Shown here in pieces: positions 6,490 through 14,800 of a DNA stretch of 15,211 nucleotides. Below the pieces are notes generated by a model, which made no database searches, was not told the origin of the DNA, and saw nothing but the letters and a program-made list of their open reading frames with translations. Each line of letters begins with the position of its first letter. Within the stretch, counting starts at the first letter, position 1. The stretch is from Ruminococcus sp. UBA4275. GTDB taxonomy: Bacteria > Bacillota > Clostridia > Oscillospirales > Ruminococcaceae. Both the position numbers and the translations under genes were made by a program. The stretch lies in assembly GCA_002395085.1 (NCBI GenBank), contig DGVV01000078.1:1-15211 (forward strand). The letters run 5' to 3'.

Positions 6490-6510
6490 CTACTCGGCAA
6501 TGCAAAGTAG
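6490..6510 (+). promoter_or_regulatory. Operator 2 of the padR module (21-bp palindrome before the RBS)
   Basis: CTACT-N11-AGTAG again, with the same 11-nt spacing as operator 1 and an identical right half (TGCAAAGTAG). It lies between the predicted transcription start and the GGAGGAGG ribosome site, so bound protein would block initiation or early elongation. Confidence 0.75.
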
Positions 6511-6527
6511 CGGAGGAGGAATGCAGC

Positions 6528-6860
6528 TTGGATAACGCACAGCTCATGAAAGGCGTACTGGAAGGATGTGTGCTGGCGGTCATTGCGCGCGGCGAGACCT
6601 ATGGCTATGAGATCCTCGGAATGCTCGAATCTGCTGGATTTTCCGATCTCGGTGAAGGCACACTGTATCCCGTACTGACGCGGCTCGACAAGGCAGGGCT
6701 TATCGCCTGCCGGAAGGCAAAATCGCCGCTCGGTCCGGTGCGCAAATACTATTCGATCACAGACGAAGGCAAAGCGCAGCTCGCGGATTTCCGCACGCGC
6801 TATGAAGCAATGGCACAGAGCGTCAAACGTGTTCTGCAAGAAGGAGGAGACCTGAAATGA
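6528..6860 (+). CDS. PadR-family transcriptional regulator
   Basis: A 110-aa winged-helix repressor. The N-terminal MKGVLEGCVLAVIARGETYGYEILGML and the GEGTLYPVLTRLDKAGLI and RKYYSITDEGKAQL blocks are the classic PadR DNA-binding domain; a short C-terminal helix serves for dimerisation. I place the start at TTG 6528, 8 nt after GGAGGAGG (6512-6519). The ATG in the same frame at 6471 overlaps the promoter -10 and cannot be used. The nearby ATG at 6521 is out of frame and stops after four codons. The stop codon overlaps the start of the next gene (ATGA), so the two are co-translated. PadR genes paired with a DUF1048/DUF1700-type membrane protein are common in Firmicutes, and the PadR usually controls its own operon. 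Two matching palindromes at the promoter fit this. The inducing signal is unknown. Confidence 0.93.
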   Translation: MDNAQLMKGVLEGCVLAVIARGETYGYEILGMLESAGFSDLGEGTLYPVLTRLDKAGLIACRKAKSPLGPVRKYYSITDEGKAQLADFRTRYEAMAQSVKRVLQEGGDLK

Positions 6861-7942
6861 TGGACTATGAAGCAATGAAAACGCAGCTCACAGGCGATTT
6901 TCGTGAGACCTTTGACAAGGCGCAGACCTATGCGATGACCTCGAATTTCGATGAGGCATATTCCGATGACAAAATGATGGAGCTTTATGATCTCCTGCTG
7001 ACCGCGCAGACAGAACAGCGCCCCGCTCAGCAGGTCGTCGGCAAAGATGCAGCAGCTTTCGTCACAAACTTTTTCTCCGATTACACCATGAACTGGCAAA
7101 ACCTGCTCGCTGTCATTCCGGATACCATCAAGCGGCTCACAATCGTCGTGCTGGTGGTCTCGCTGCTCGATTTCTTCGCAAATTCGGAGGAAACCGGCTT
7201 CTTCGCCGCCCGCACGGACATCTCCATGATTCTCGCAGGCCTGATCGGCGGCGTGGTCTTCCTCGCCTTCAATCAGTTCGTCCTGCGCCCCGCATCCATG
7301 AAAGCAAAGAAGATCAAAAACGCAGGCTGGGCGTTCATCATAATGGGGCTGTTCGTCGGCATGATCGTACTGGAACTGGCGTTCCGGAATAGTCTGGAAA
7401 TGAATGTCCCGACCGCCCCGCTCATCATCGGCTGCGGCGTATATCTGCTTGGATTTTACGCTGTCCGTTCGGTCTGGCGGCTGAAGAAATACGGCACGGT
7501 GCGCGACATCCGCAGACAGCACACAGAGGACAGCTACTATAAGAATCTCCCGAACCGCGACATCGAGCGTGCCTATATGGAGGGGCTGCTGAAGCGCTAT
7601 CAGCACCTTTCGCGGAAGGGCAAAGTCACGGAAGATGCCTTCCTCGCAAAAATGGAGCGCGAAGAAAAATGGGTCGTGCGGAGCAATTTCATCTTCACGG
7701 TGTTCATGGTCGCGATGATTCTCTGTTCGATTGTCAAGGTCGCGCTGGAAAGCACGGTGATTGATACGCTGTTCTTTGCGTTGATTCTCGGCGTGATCGA
7801 ATGGTTCATCTGGAAACTGTTTATTGGCAGCAGCAAAAAGGCATCGGCGATGCGGCGGCGGATCTACGCGGCGTGCAGCAAATGCGGCATGACCCTGCCG
7901 GCGTATCTGGAATCGGAGCTGGAATCTGTACACAATGCCTAA
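6857..7942 (+). CDS. Six-TM membrane protein with DUF1048/DUF1700-like N-terminal domain
   Basis: A 361-aa protein with a helical cytoplasmic N-terminus (residues 1-85; SDDKMMELYDLLLTAQTEQRPAQQVVGKDAAAFVTNFF resembles the helical domain found next to PadR genes). Hydrophobic stretches follow at about 93-108, 122-144, 157-176 and 186-206, then a charged loop (207-272; KYGTVRDIRRQ, SRKGKVTEDAFLAKMEREEKW), then two more TM segments at about 275-298 and 302-323. A short tail contains CSKC (340-343). No enzymatic motif is visible. It is translated by overlap with padR (AAGGAGG 9 nt before ATG 6857; an in-frame ATG follows at 6860). It is probably the effector or sensor of the padR module, whose role could be in membrane stress or transport. 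That role is inference only. Its end lies 7 nt before the operator cluster of the next operon. Confidence 0.8.
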   Translation: MMDYEAMKTQLTGDFRETFDKAQTYAMTSNFDEAYSDDKMMELYDLLLTAQTEQRPAQQVVGKDAAAFVTNFFSDYTMNWQNLLAVIPDTIKRLTIVVLVVSLLDFFANSEETGFFAARTDISMILAGLIGGVVFLAFNQFVLRPASMKAKKIKNAGWAFIIMGLFVGMIVLELAFRNSLEMNVPTAPLIIGCGVYLLGFYAVRSVWRLKKYGTVRDIRRQHTEDSYYKNLPNRDIERAYMEGLLKRYQHLSRKGKVTEDAFLAKMEREEKWVVRSNFIFTVFMVAMILCSIVKVALESTVIDTLFFALILGVIEWFIWKLFIGSSKKASAMRRRIYAACSKCGMTLPAYLESELESVHNA

Positions 7943-7949
7943 TCAGAAA

Positions 7950-7965
7950 GTGACAAATACATCAC
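7950..7965 (+). promoter_or_regulatory. Operator O1 (GTGA-N8-TCAC)
   Basis: GTGACAAATACATCAC, 8 nt after the stop of the preceding gene. It is identical to O4 at 15 of 16 positions and lies exactly 100 bp upstream of it. It belongs to a set of four palindromes of the same form around the promoter at 8010-8038. Confidence 0.75.
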
Positions 7966-7986
7966 AGATTGTGGGTTGCTACAAAA

Positions 7987-8002
7987 GTGATGGATTTGTC
8001 AC
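7987..8002 (+). promoter_or_regulatory. Operator O2 (GTGA-N8-TCAC), just upstream of the -35
   Basis: GTGATGGATTTGTCAC, extended by flanking AAA/TTT-type symmetry to AAAAGTGA...TCACTTTT (7983-8006). In RNA it would form an 8-bp stem followed by CTCTT, so it could also act as a weak terminator for the padR operon. It ends 8 nt before the -35 hexamer. Confidence 0.75.
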
Positions 8003-8009
8003 TTTTCTC

Positions 8010-8038
8010 TTGACTTTCTGCCGGAAGTGTGATATACT
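8010..8038 (+). promoter_or_regulatory. Promoter of the two-membrane-protein/XRE operon
   Basis: TTGACT (-35), 17 nt, TATACT (-10). Transcription would start near 8045. The -10 lies inside operator O3, with O2 just upstream of the -35 and O4 in the early transcribed region, which points to tight repression. Confidence 0.85.
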
Positions 8039-8044
8039 TGTCAC
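8029..8044 (+). promoter_or_regulatory. Operator O3 (GTGA-N8-TCAC), overlapping the -10
   Basis: GTGATATACTTGTCAC, with flanking T/A making TGTGA-N8-TCACA. It contains the -10 hexamer. The centre is 42 bp from O2 and 21 bp from O4, whole numbers of helical turns, so bound dimers would sit on one face of the DNA. Confidence 0.8.
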
Positions 8045-8049
8045 AAGAG

Positions 8050-8065
8050 GTGAGAAATACATCAC
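8050..8065 (+). promoter_or_regulatory. Operator O4 (GTGA-N8-TCAC), downstream of the start site
   Basis: GTGAGAAATACATCAC, with flanking G/C making GGTGA-N8-TCACC. It lies in the leader of the operon between the predicted transcription start and the ribosome site GGAGG (8081-8085). Confidence 0.8.
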
Positions 8066-8093
8066 CTCGCAACAAGAAACGGAGGAATTCGAA

Positions 8094-8489
8094 ATGAAAA
8101 CGGTTACTGCAAAGAAAGCACTCTCGGTCAAGGCACAGGCAATTCTCTCGGCGGCAGGCATGGCAATCCTGATCTGCGGGCATCTGCTCGGCGAAACGCT
8201 GCTGAGCCACCTTTGCTGCATCACCGCATTCCTGCTAGTACTCGCGCCGCTGCTGCTGAAACGCGATGTCCGCGATGAACTCGCCCGCGAAAACGAAGCA
8301 AAATCCATGCGCGTGACGCTGTTTGCGGCCTATGCGGTGCTGCTCCTTCTGGGCATTCTTGATTTCGGCGGCGTGAAATACACCCGCACCACATTCCAGA
8401 TCGCGCTCTGCGGACTGCTCTGCTTCCAGAGCCTCAGCCTCGCATTTTTCGAGGGCCGCAGCGCCGCATCCGATGACGAGGAGGTATAA
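8094..8489 (+). CDS. Four-TM membrane protein A of the XRE module
   Basis: A 131-aa protein with four predicted membrane helices (about 14-30, 36-55, 72-91, 98-119). The loop between helices 2 and 3 is charged (KRDVRDELARENEAKSM, 56-72) and should face the cytoplasm. The acidic tail DDEEV closes the protein. No signal peptide cleavage site or catalytic motif is visible. The start is the ATG at 8094, with GGAGG 8 nt upstream. The same frame is open back to 7935, but that would place the start before the promoter and operators. It is followed after 2 nt by a second four-TM protein with the same loop motif, then by an XRE regulator. Such small DEx...N..K membrane proteins often accompany short XRE regulators in Firmicutes; their function is not established. 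Confidence 0.8.
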   Translation: MKTVTAKKALSVKAQAILSAAGMAILICGHLLGETLLSHLCCITAFLLVLAPLLLKRDVRDELARENEAKSMRVTLFAAYAVLLLLGILDFGGVKYTRTTFQIALCGLLCFQSLSLAFFEGRSAASDDEEV

Positions 8490-8491
8490 CG

Positions 8492-8953
8492 ATGAACAAG
8501 CCGCTCACTCCGATCAATTTCCGGCGCTATTATTTCTGGCAGATCGTCATGAACACGGCAATGGGACTGCTCTGGGCAGGCTTGACGGTCTATGAAGGCA
8601 CGGCGTTTGCAGAAGCGAACCGCGGCATCACCATTGCAGTCTGGGTACTGTTCGTGCTGCTGACCTTCCTCACCATGACCGCAAGCACCTTAGTCGCGGC
8701 GCGGCACGACAAATTCGATGAGCTTTACCGCGAGAACATCCACCGCACCAATTCAGCCTTCCTGAAGCTGCTCTTCTGGGCGGGATTCATCGCATTTCTC
8801 GCCTGCGAAACCATGTACGGAGTCGCCCGTGCAGGCATTCACCTCAGCGGCGGCATGATCGCATCTGCAATGTATCTGCTGTATGCGGTCTACAACGGCA
8901 TCGCGATGCACTATGAGCAGAGAACGGATAATGCAGCAGAGGAGGATGCCTGA
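8492..8953 (+). CDS. Four-TM membrane protein B of the XRE module
   Basis: A 153-aa protein with four predicted helices (about 15-33, 46-68, 87-107, 119-139) and a charged loop between helices 2 and 3 (RHDKFDELYRENIHRTN, 71-87). That loop shares the DEL-x-REN core with the preceding protein, which has the same topology, so the two are probably distant paralogues that may form a heteromer. GAGGAGG lies 7 nt before the ATG, which starts 2 nt after the previous stop; the TGA overlaps the ATG of the regulator gene. The function is unknown. Co-translation with a DNA-binding protein suggests the membrane pair either responds to, or controls, that regulator. Confidence 0.8.
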   Translation: MNKPLTPINFRRYYFWQIVMNTAMGLLWAGLTVYEGTAFAEANRGITIAVWVLFVLLTFLTMTASTLVAARHDKFDELYRENIHRTNSAFLKLLFWAGFIAFLACETMYGVARAGIHLSGGMIASAMYLLYAVYNGIAMHYEQRTDNAAEEDA

Positions 8954-9162
8954 TGCCGGAAGTCACACTCACCACGAAGCTGCGCGAATTCCGCGCAAAA
9001 ACAGGCATGAAGCAGGGCGAACTTGCCGATCTGGTCGGGGTGCGCCGCGAGACGATCATCCGGCTGGAAAAGGGACAGTATAACCCTTCCCTCAAGCTGG
9101 CAATGGACATCGCAAAGGTGTTCGGCACGACGGTCGAGGAACTGTTCAGCTTCGGGGAATAA
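8953..9162 (+). CDS. Small XRE-family (HTH_3) transcriptional regulator
   Basis: A 69-aa protein that is almost entirely one Cro/CI-type helix-turn-helix: KLREFRAKTGMKQGELADLVGV (9-30), the recognition helix region RRETIIRLEKGQYNP (31-45), SLKLAMDIAKVFGTTVEELF (46-65). There is no ligand or protease domain, so it probably acts as a simple dimeric repressor. The start overlaps the preceding stop (ATGA arrangement) with GAGGAGG 7 nt upstream. The four GTGA-N8-TCAC palindromes at the operon promoter are the natural candidate targets, which would make the operon autoregulated. That link is inference from position. The terminator follows 10 nt after the stop. Confidence 0.92.
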   Translation: MPEVTLTTKLREFRAKTGMKQGELADLVGVRRETIIRLEKGQYNPSLKLAMDIAKVFGTTVEELFSFGE

Positions 9163-9171
9163 ACCGTGCGC

Positions 9172-9207
9172 AGAGACCGGAAGGTTCGCTTTCCGGTCTC
9201 TTGCTTT
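9172..9207 (+). terminator. Intrinsic terminator after the XRE operon
   Basis: AGAGACCGGAA, an 8-nt loop, and TTCCGGTCTCT form a perfect 11-bp stem, followed by TTGCTTTG, a short, interrupted T tract. It is placed 10 nt after the XRE stop and before the addB promoter. The stem is convincing; the tail is weaker than usual. Confidence 0.75.
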
Positions 9208-9251
9208 GCGGCACAGTTTCAACAATATCCACACTTTTTTGAACAGTCCCA

Positions 9252-9280
9252 TTGCGTTTTCTGTTCGAATATGGTATAAT
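9252..9280 (+). promoter_or_regulatory. addB-addA promoter
   Basis: TTGCGT (-35), 17 nt, TATAAT (-10) with a TGG extension immediately upstream. Transcription would begin near 9287, giving a short leader of about 30 nt before the addB start at 9317. No operator-like repeats surround it, which fits constitutive expression of a repair enzyme. Confidence 0.78.
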
Positions 9281-9316
9281 GAACGCATCTGATTTTCGAT
9301 GAAAGGATGTCGAACC

Positions 9317-11818
9317 ATGCAGGAACGTATCTTGATTGCGCAGAGCGGCACGGAATTGCTCCGGATGCTCGCAAGGCACGGCAAATCCACACTCGGTCTG
9401 CGCATCATGCAGCCGCAGGAGCTTGCACAGTTTGCGCTGATGCGCAGCGGCATTGCAATGCAGGAAACCCTGCTGCGCCCCGATGAGGAAGCAGCACTGA
9501 TTTTCCGCTTTTTGCCGGAGATTCCGTATTTTGCAAATGCCTCTTACCACGATGCGCAATGTCTTGCGGCATCGCTGCGCACACTCCGCAGTCAGATTCC
9601 CGCACAGGAACGCAGCACCCTCACAGCAGGACTCAGCAGCAGTCCGTTCACAGAGAAAAATGCCGCATTGACTGCGGTTTTCGATCAATATACAGCGGCG
9701 CTCAGCCGGATGCAGGCTGCCGACAGCATCTGCATGATGCGCCGCGCCCTCGCCGATGCAAACCCGCTCAGCGCAGAAATCACCGTTCTGCGCGAATTTC
9801 CGGTTTCCCCGCTGGAGCGCGCCCTGATTGCGCATCTCTCCGGCGGAAACATCCGCACCTGCACGCTGCGGGAACTGCTGCATCAGCCGGAAGCAGCCGC
9901 CGTCATGCCGGCTGTTACGGAAAGCTACGGCGCTGCAAATGAAGCAGAAGCCGTCCTCGGCACGATCTTTGCGGCGCATCTCCCGCTCGATCAGTGTATC
10001 ATTGCGCTGACAGATGCCGCAGTCTATGCGCCGCTGCTTTTTGAACTGTGCAGCCGGTACGGCATCCCTGCATCATTCGGATGCGGGCTGCCCATTACCC
10101 TCACGCAGCCCGCTGCCGTTCTGCGCGATTATCTGTACTGGCAGACTGCCGGTCATTTCGGTGTGGATGCGCTCACGGCACTCCTCTGCGGGACAGCATT
10201 CGATACCGGACAATTCTGCGCGGATTTCGGCATCGCAGACCGCAGGCAGCTTGATGCATTTCTCTTTGCAGCCGGCTCGATGCGCCTCGGCACGGACATC
10301 TCCGAGAACCGCGCCCGCATTGCCGCCTATGAAGCCGCTGCCGTGCGCGATACAGCGCTCCTTGCACAGCTCAAAGCGGTCTTCACAGGGGATTGTACCG
10401 ACTGCGCAAGCCTGATCCGCAGCTATGCAAAGATCCGCAAAAACGATCTCGGCAGACTTGATGCCGCCGCACAGCACAAGATCTGCGATACACTGGAGCG
10501 CTTTGCCGCGCTGACCGGAGACCCGGCGGAAAAGCTGATTCCGGAGCTGCTGCAAGCACGCATCTGCTCGGAAAACAGCCGTGAAGGGGCGCTGCATATC
10601 ACACAGATTTCCGGCGCGCTGACCGCCCTGCGGCAAAATCTCTTTGTGATGGGGCTTTCGGCAGAACTGTTCCCCGGCGCACCGGCAGAGAACTATCTGC
10701 TGCTGGATGACGAACTGCAGGCCTTCGGAGACGATGCACCGACCTCCGTGCGCCGCATCGCGCAAACCAAGCAAATGCTGCGGAATTTGCTGCAAACCGC
10801 CGCTGCACTCGGCGTCTGCACGCAGCTCTCCTACTGCGGCTACGATACCGCAGAACTCAAGGCGAATAACATCTCCGCAGAGCTGTATACATACTATCTC
10901 GAAGCAGGCGGTACGGATGAAAAAGCCTTCCGGCAGGCAATCCGGCACACGGGCTATTTTGCGCAGGATTCCGGCGGCATGACCGAAATCGGGCGCGCCT
11001 ATCTGCACGGCGAAACGCTCGCTGCGGCACAGGCTGCACCGGCAGATGTCCCCGCCGCAGAAGGTACACTGCATATCCTGACGCCGAGCCGGATTGAGCA
11101 GTATCTCGAATGCCCGAAGCAATTCTGCTATCAGCACATCATGAAGATGCGTGTTCCTGAACCGGACGATGTATTCCGCATCATGACGCCGGCTGCTTTC
11201 GGTACGCTGGTGCATGAGGCAATGGAATGTCTCTGCGGCGAAAAGCCCGGTGCGGACGCATTTTCAGCACACGCAGAACAGGTTTTCCGCGCCTATCTGA
11301 CGGAGCGCCCGCCGATGAATCCCGCTGATGCGGAGAAATCGCGCGAGGAGCTGCTCCGGACAGCGGAAAACGGTTATCTGCTGGCGGAGGAACGGCATCT
11401 CACCGCGGCAGAACAGGACATCAGCGCGGAATACCCCTGCGGCATCCGCGTTTACGGCAGACCCGATGCCCTCGAATCGCTGCCGGACGGCACATTCCGC
11501 GTCATCGACTACAAAACCGGCAAAACAGTCGTGCATGATGCGGAGAACGCATATTCGTGCATTCAGGTGATGCTCTATGCCGATATGCTCACCCGCGCCG
11601 GCAGAACCGTCACTGGCGGCGAATACTGGTATCTGCGCACCGGAGAGGTCATCCCCTGCGCTTATTCGCCGGAACGGGCTGCCGTCATCGAAACGGTGCT
11701 TGCGGAGATTGCAGAAGCCATGCGCACAAATCATTATCCGGCGCAGGCATCGAAAGAAGCGTGCAGATTCTGTCCGTACAAAGGAATCTGTGAGGAAGGC
11801 GGTGCAGTCAAATGCTGA
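9317..11818 (+). CDS. addB: AddB/RexB-like subunit of the AddAB helicase-nuclease (compact form)
   Basis: AddB pairs with AddA to resect double-strand breaks for RecA loading. The 833-aa protein ends with the hallmark iron-sulfur nuclease domain: C599 (in YLECPKQF) and C816, C819, C825 (CRFCPYKGIC), the same C...CX2CX5C spacing as in B. subtilis AddB. The nuclease residues are D717 (GRPD) and D731/K733 (VIDYKTGK, 729-736). The N-terminus (ILIAQSGTELLRML) shows no GxxGxGKT Walker A, so like RexB it may not bind ATP there. It is about 300 residues shorter than B. subtilis AddB. I chose ATG 9317 because AAAGGA precedes it at a normal distance; the in-frame ATG at 9299 has no ribosome site and sits 12 nt after the predicted transcription start. 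It overlaps addA by 7 nt. Family assignment is good; the N-terminal domains are too diverged to assign by eye. Confidence 0.88.
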   Translation: MQERILIAQSGTELLRMLARHGKSTLGLRIMQPQELAQFALMRSGIAMQETLLRPDEEAALIFRFLPEIPYFANASYHDAQCLAASLRTLRSQIPAQERSTLTAGLSSSPFTEKNAALTAVFDQYTAALSRMQAADSICMMRRALADANPLSAEITVLREFPVSPLERALIAHLSGGNIRTCTLRELLHQPEAAAVMPAVTESYGAANEAEAVLGTIFAAHLPLDQCIIALTDAAVYAPLLFELCSRYGIPASFGCGLPITLTQPAAVLRDYLYWQTAGHFGVDALTALLCGTAFDTGQFCADFGIADRRQLDAFLFAAGSMRLGTDISENRARIAAYEAAAVRDTALLAQLKAVFTGDCTDCASLIRSYAKIRKNDLGRLDAAAQHKICDTLERFAALTGDPAEKLIPELLQARICSENSREGALHITQISGALTALRQNLFVMGLSAELFPGAPAENYLLLDDELQAFGDDAPTSVRRIAQTKQMLRNLLQTAAALGVCTQLSYCGYDTAELKANNISAELYTYYLEAGGTDEKAFRQAIRHTGYFAQDSGGMTEIGRAYLHGETLAAAQAAPADVPAAEGTLHILTPSRIEQYLECPKQFCYQHIMKMRVPEPDDVFRIMTPAAFGTLVHEAMECLCGEKPGADAFSAHAEQVFRAYLTERPPMNPADAEKSREELLRTAENGYLLAEERHLTAAEQDISAEYPCGIRVYGRPDALESLPDGTFRVIDYKTGKTVVHDAENAYSCIQVMLYADMLTRAGRTVTGGEYWYLRTGEVIPCAYSPERAAVIETVLAEIAEAMRTNHYPAQASKEACRFCPYKGICEEGGAVKC

Positions 11819-14800
11819 ATATCATGGAAGAAGATGCCCGCGCAAGAGCCCGCATCAGCGGCGAAATTGACCGCAACTTCTTCGTGGAGGCAGCGGCAGG
11901 TTCGGGCAAAACATCCTCGCTTGTCAGCCGCATGACCGCTATGGTCGCAGCGGGCACGGATGTCAGCCGCATCTGCGCAATTACCTTTACAAAGGCGGCG
12001 GCAAAGGAATTCTACAGCCGCTTTCAGGATGCGCTGATCACACAAAGCCGCGAAGCAGCAGACGAGACCGTCCGGAAGCGCTGCGGCGATGCCCTGCGGA
12101 ACATCGACCTGTGCTTCATGGGGACAATCGACGCTTTCTCAAATATGCTGCTGCATGAGCATCCCTTTGAGGCGGGAATGCCCTCAGACGCGGCAGTCGG
12201 GGCGTCCGGCGATGTGATGCACGCCTATCTCGCGGAGTACGCCTGCCTCAAGCGCGGCGAATACGGCAAAACGCTGCTGGAAAAATATAACCGCTTCCGC
12301 GCCGTGCAGACCGATGCAGATACAGCGTTCACAAAATGCATCGGACTCTTCACCGAACGGCGCGAGGCAGATTTCATCTTCCCGCAGACAGATTTCTTCG
12401 ATGCCGATGCAAAGTATACAAACTGGAAATACAAGCTGATTCTCACGCTGCAATTTCTGCTGGAACATCCGGAATATGTGGGGACAGTCAAGCCGACGCA
12501 GAGTATATATCAGCAGCTTCCGCGAATGATTGCATCGCTGCAAATGCGCTGGAACGGGCAGATCGGCACGGTGCTGCAAACACTCCGGAAGAATGACGGT
12601 CTGCGGCTGGGCAAGGACAGCAAAAAGCAGCCGTTCGATCCGGCAGAGATCGGCATTCCGATGCCGGAAATTTTCTCGCTGCATGAGAACAAATCCGGCA
12701 AACCCGATTACTGGTATCTCAATCTCACCGCTTCGGAGGTTTACATCAGCCTGAAGCAGATGCAGTATGCCGCGACGATGGATTTCCTCACGGATGCCGC
12801 ACAGGCAATCTCTGCGGAGATGTGCCGCAGGGGCAGCGTCACCTTCCATGATGCGCTTCTCATGCTGCGCAATCTGCTGCGGCAGGATGCTGCAAACGGC
12901 GGCAGACTCATCGGACATATTGCGAAGCGGCACAGCTATTATCTGGTGGATGAATTTCAGGATACTGACCCCTTGCAAGCGGAGGTGCTGTTCTATCTCA
13001 CCGCGCAGATACCGCATCCGGAATGGACTGCCTGTGTGCCGCGCCCCGGTGCGCTGTTCATTGTCGGAGACCCGAAACAGTCCATCTACCGCTTCCGCGG
13101 CGCAGATGTCAGTTCCTTTCTGCGGGTGCGGGAGATTTTCGCGCATCAGGCGGGCGAGGTGCTGACACTCAGCCGGAATTACCGGTCAAGCTGCAAGCTG
13201 CGCCGGATGTTCAATGCCGTTTTCCCGCCGCTTTTGCAGGAAAACGGTACGGTTCAGAGCGGTTATCACGCAATTCCGGTCAGCGAAACAGAAGCAGATA
13301 CAGAATTTTCCGGCATCTATACCTATCAGGCATCGGTCAGCCGCTACGGCGTTCTGACAGATGACGCGGAACAGGTCACAGACGTCATCCGCCATCTCAC
13401 CGGCAATCCCGCAATCCGGCTGAAGAAAGGCAAAACGCCGCAGTTCCGCGATATTATGGTGATCGCCTACCGCAAAAAGCAGACCGCCGTTCTCGCAAAA
13501 CAGCTTCTCGCAGCAGGCATCCCTGTGCGCGTGGAGGGGCAGATTGATTTTCGGGACTGTCCGCTGCTGACTGCGGCTGTCAGGCTGTTGCAGGCGGCGG
13601 CGCTTCCGCAGGATGCAATGGCGGTCTTCCGTGCGCTGACATCTCCAGCATTCGGCATCCCCGAAGCAGCACTCCGGAATTTCTGCGGGGCAGGCGGCAG
13701 ACTGAACGCCTATTTTGCAGAGGAGACCCTCACAGCACAGTTTCCGGAAATCTGCAATGCACTTTCCGTGCTGCATCAGGCGGTACTGCGCGGGCAATCC
13801 GCAGACAGCGCCGCCCTGCTGGATTTCCTGACGGATGCGGCAAAACTGCCCGCAAAAACCGGCAGCGCCTCTCTCGAATACTATTATTTTGCCTGTGAAT
13901 TACTCCGGCAGCGGGAACGTGAAGGCACGATGATCACGCACGCGGATGCCGCCGCCTATCTGGAAAATCTGCTGAAAAATGCCGGCGAGGAACGCTGCGT
14001 CAGTCTTTCGCCGGATGACAACCGTGTTCACATCGCGAATCTGCACAAGGTGAAGGGGCTGGAAGCACCGATTGTCATTCTGGCTGACCCCATTGCAAAA
14101 GCACATCAGCCTTCGCTGCGCACCGTTCATGAACCAGAACGGACAGAATGCCGCATCTTTTCGATGTCCTCTGCGCTGCCCTATTATGTGACATACGCCG
14201 AAACAGACGCATTTGCAGAGGATATGGAGGCGGAAACGGTCTGTATGGAGGCTGAAAAGGCACGCCTGCTTTATGTGGCTGCAACCCGTGCGGAGAACAT
14301 CCTGATTATCGGAGACAGCATCACGGAACAGGGGACACACGCGGAAAACAATCCGTGGCAGATTTTCCTGCCGTTTGCCGAAGGAACACCCGCCGCCTGC
14401 ATTCCCGCAAACCCGAACAACATCTGCACACCGGAGACCCGTTCCGACGGTGATGCCCTGTATGCACAGGCGGCACAGCAGTCCGTGTTTGCACACAGCG
14501 ATGTGTCCGCGCCGACCTATCAGACGGTGCTGCCGAGTAAAATCCGGCTGACGCCCGTCACAGCCGAGGACGAGCCGGCAGACGCGCCCGAATCCATCCC
14601 GCTGGACCGCAATGCTGCATTGACCGGAACACTGGTTCACCGGCTGATGGAGTGCATCGTTTCGGGCGGTGTCCCGCAGGAGACTGCCCCGCTGATTTCT
14701 GCGATTCTGCGCGAATACGGCGCGGAGGAAACGGTGTACCGTCCGGTGCTGGAAGGCGTGCTGCAAAGGATGACACAGGGCGGCTATCCGCAGGAGAATG

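Noticed and set aside
6800..7933. 377-codon minus-strand open frame opposite the six-TM protein
   Set aside because: Antisense shadow; its residues (many His, Asp, Arg, Cys) resemble no family, while the plus-strand frame has ribosome site, operon context and membrane segments.
7935..8093. N-terminal extension of membrane protein A to 7935
   Set aside because: The extension covers the promoter and all four operators, and the ATG at 8094 has GGAGG 8 nt upstream.
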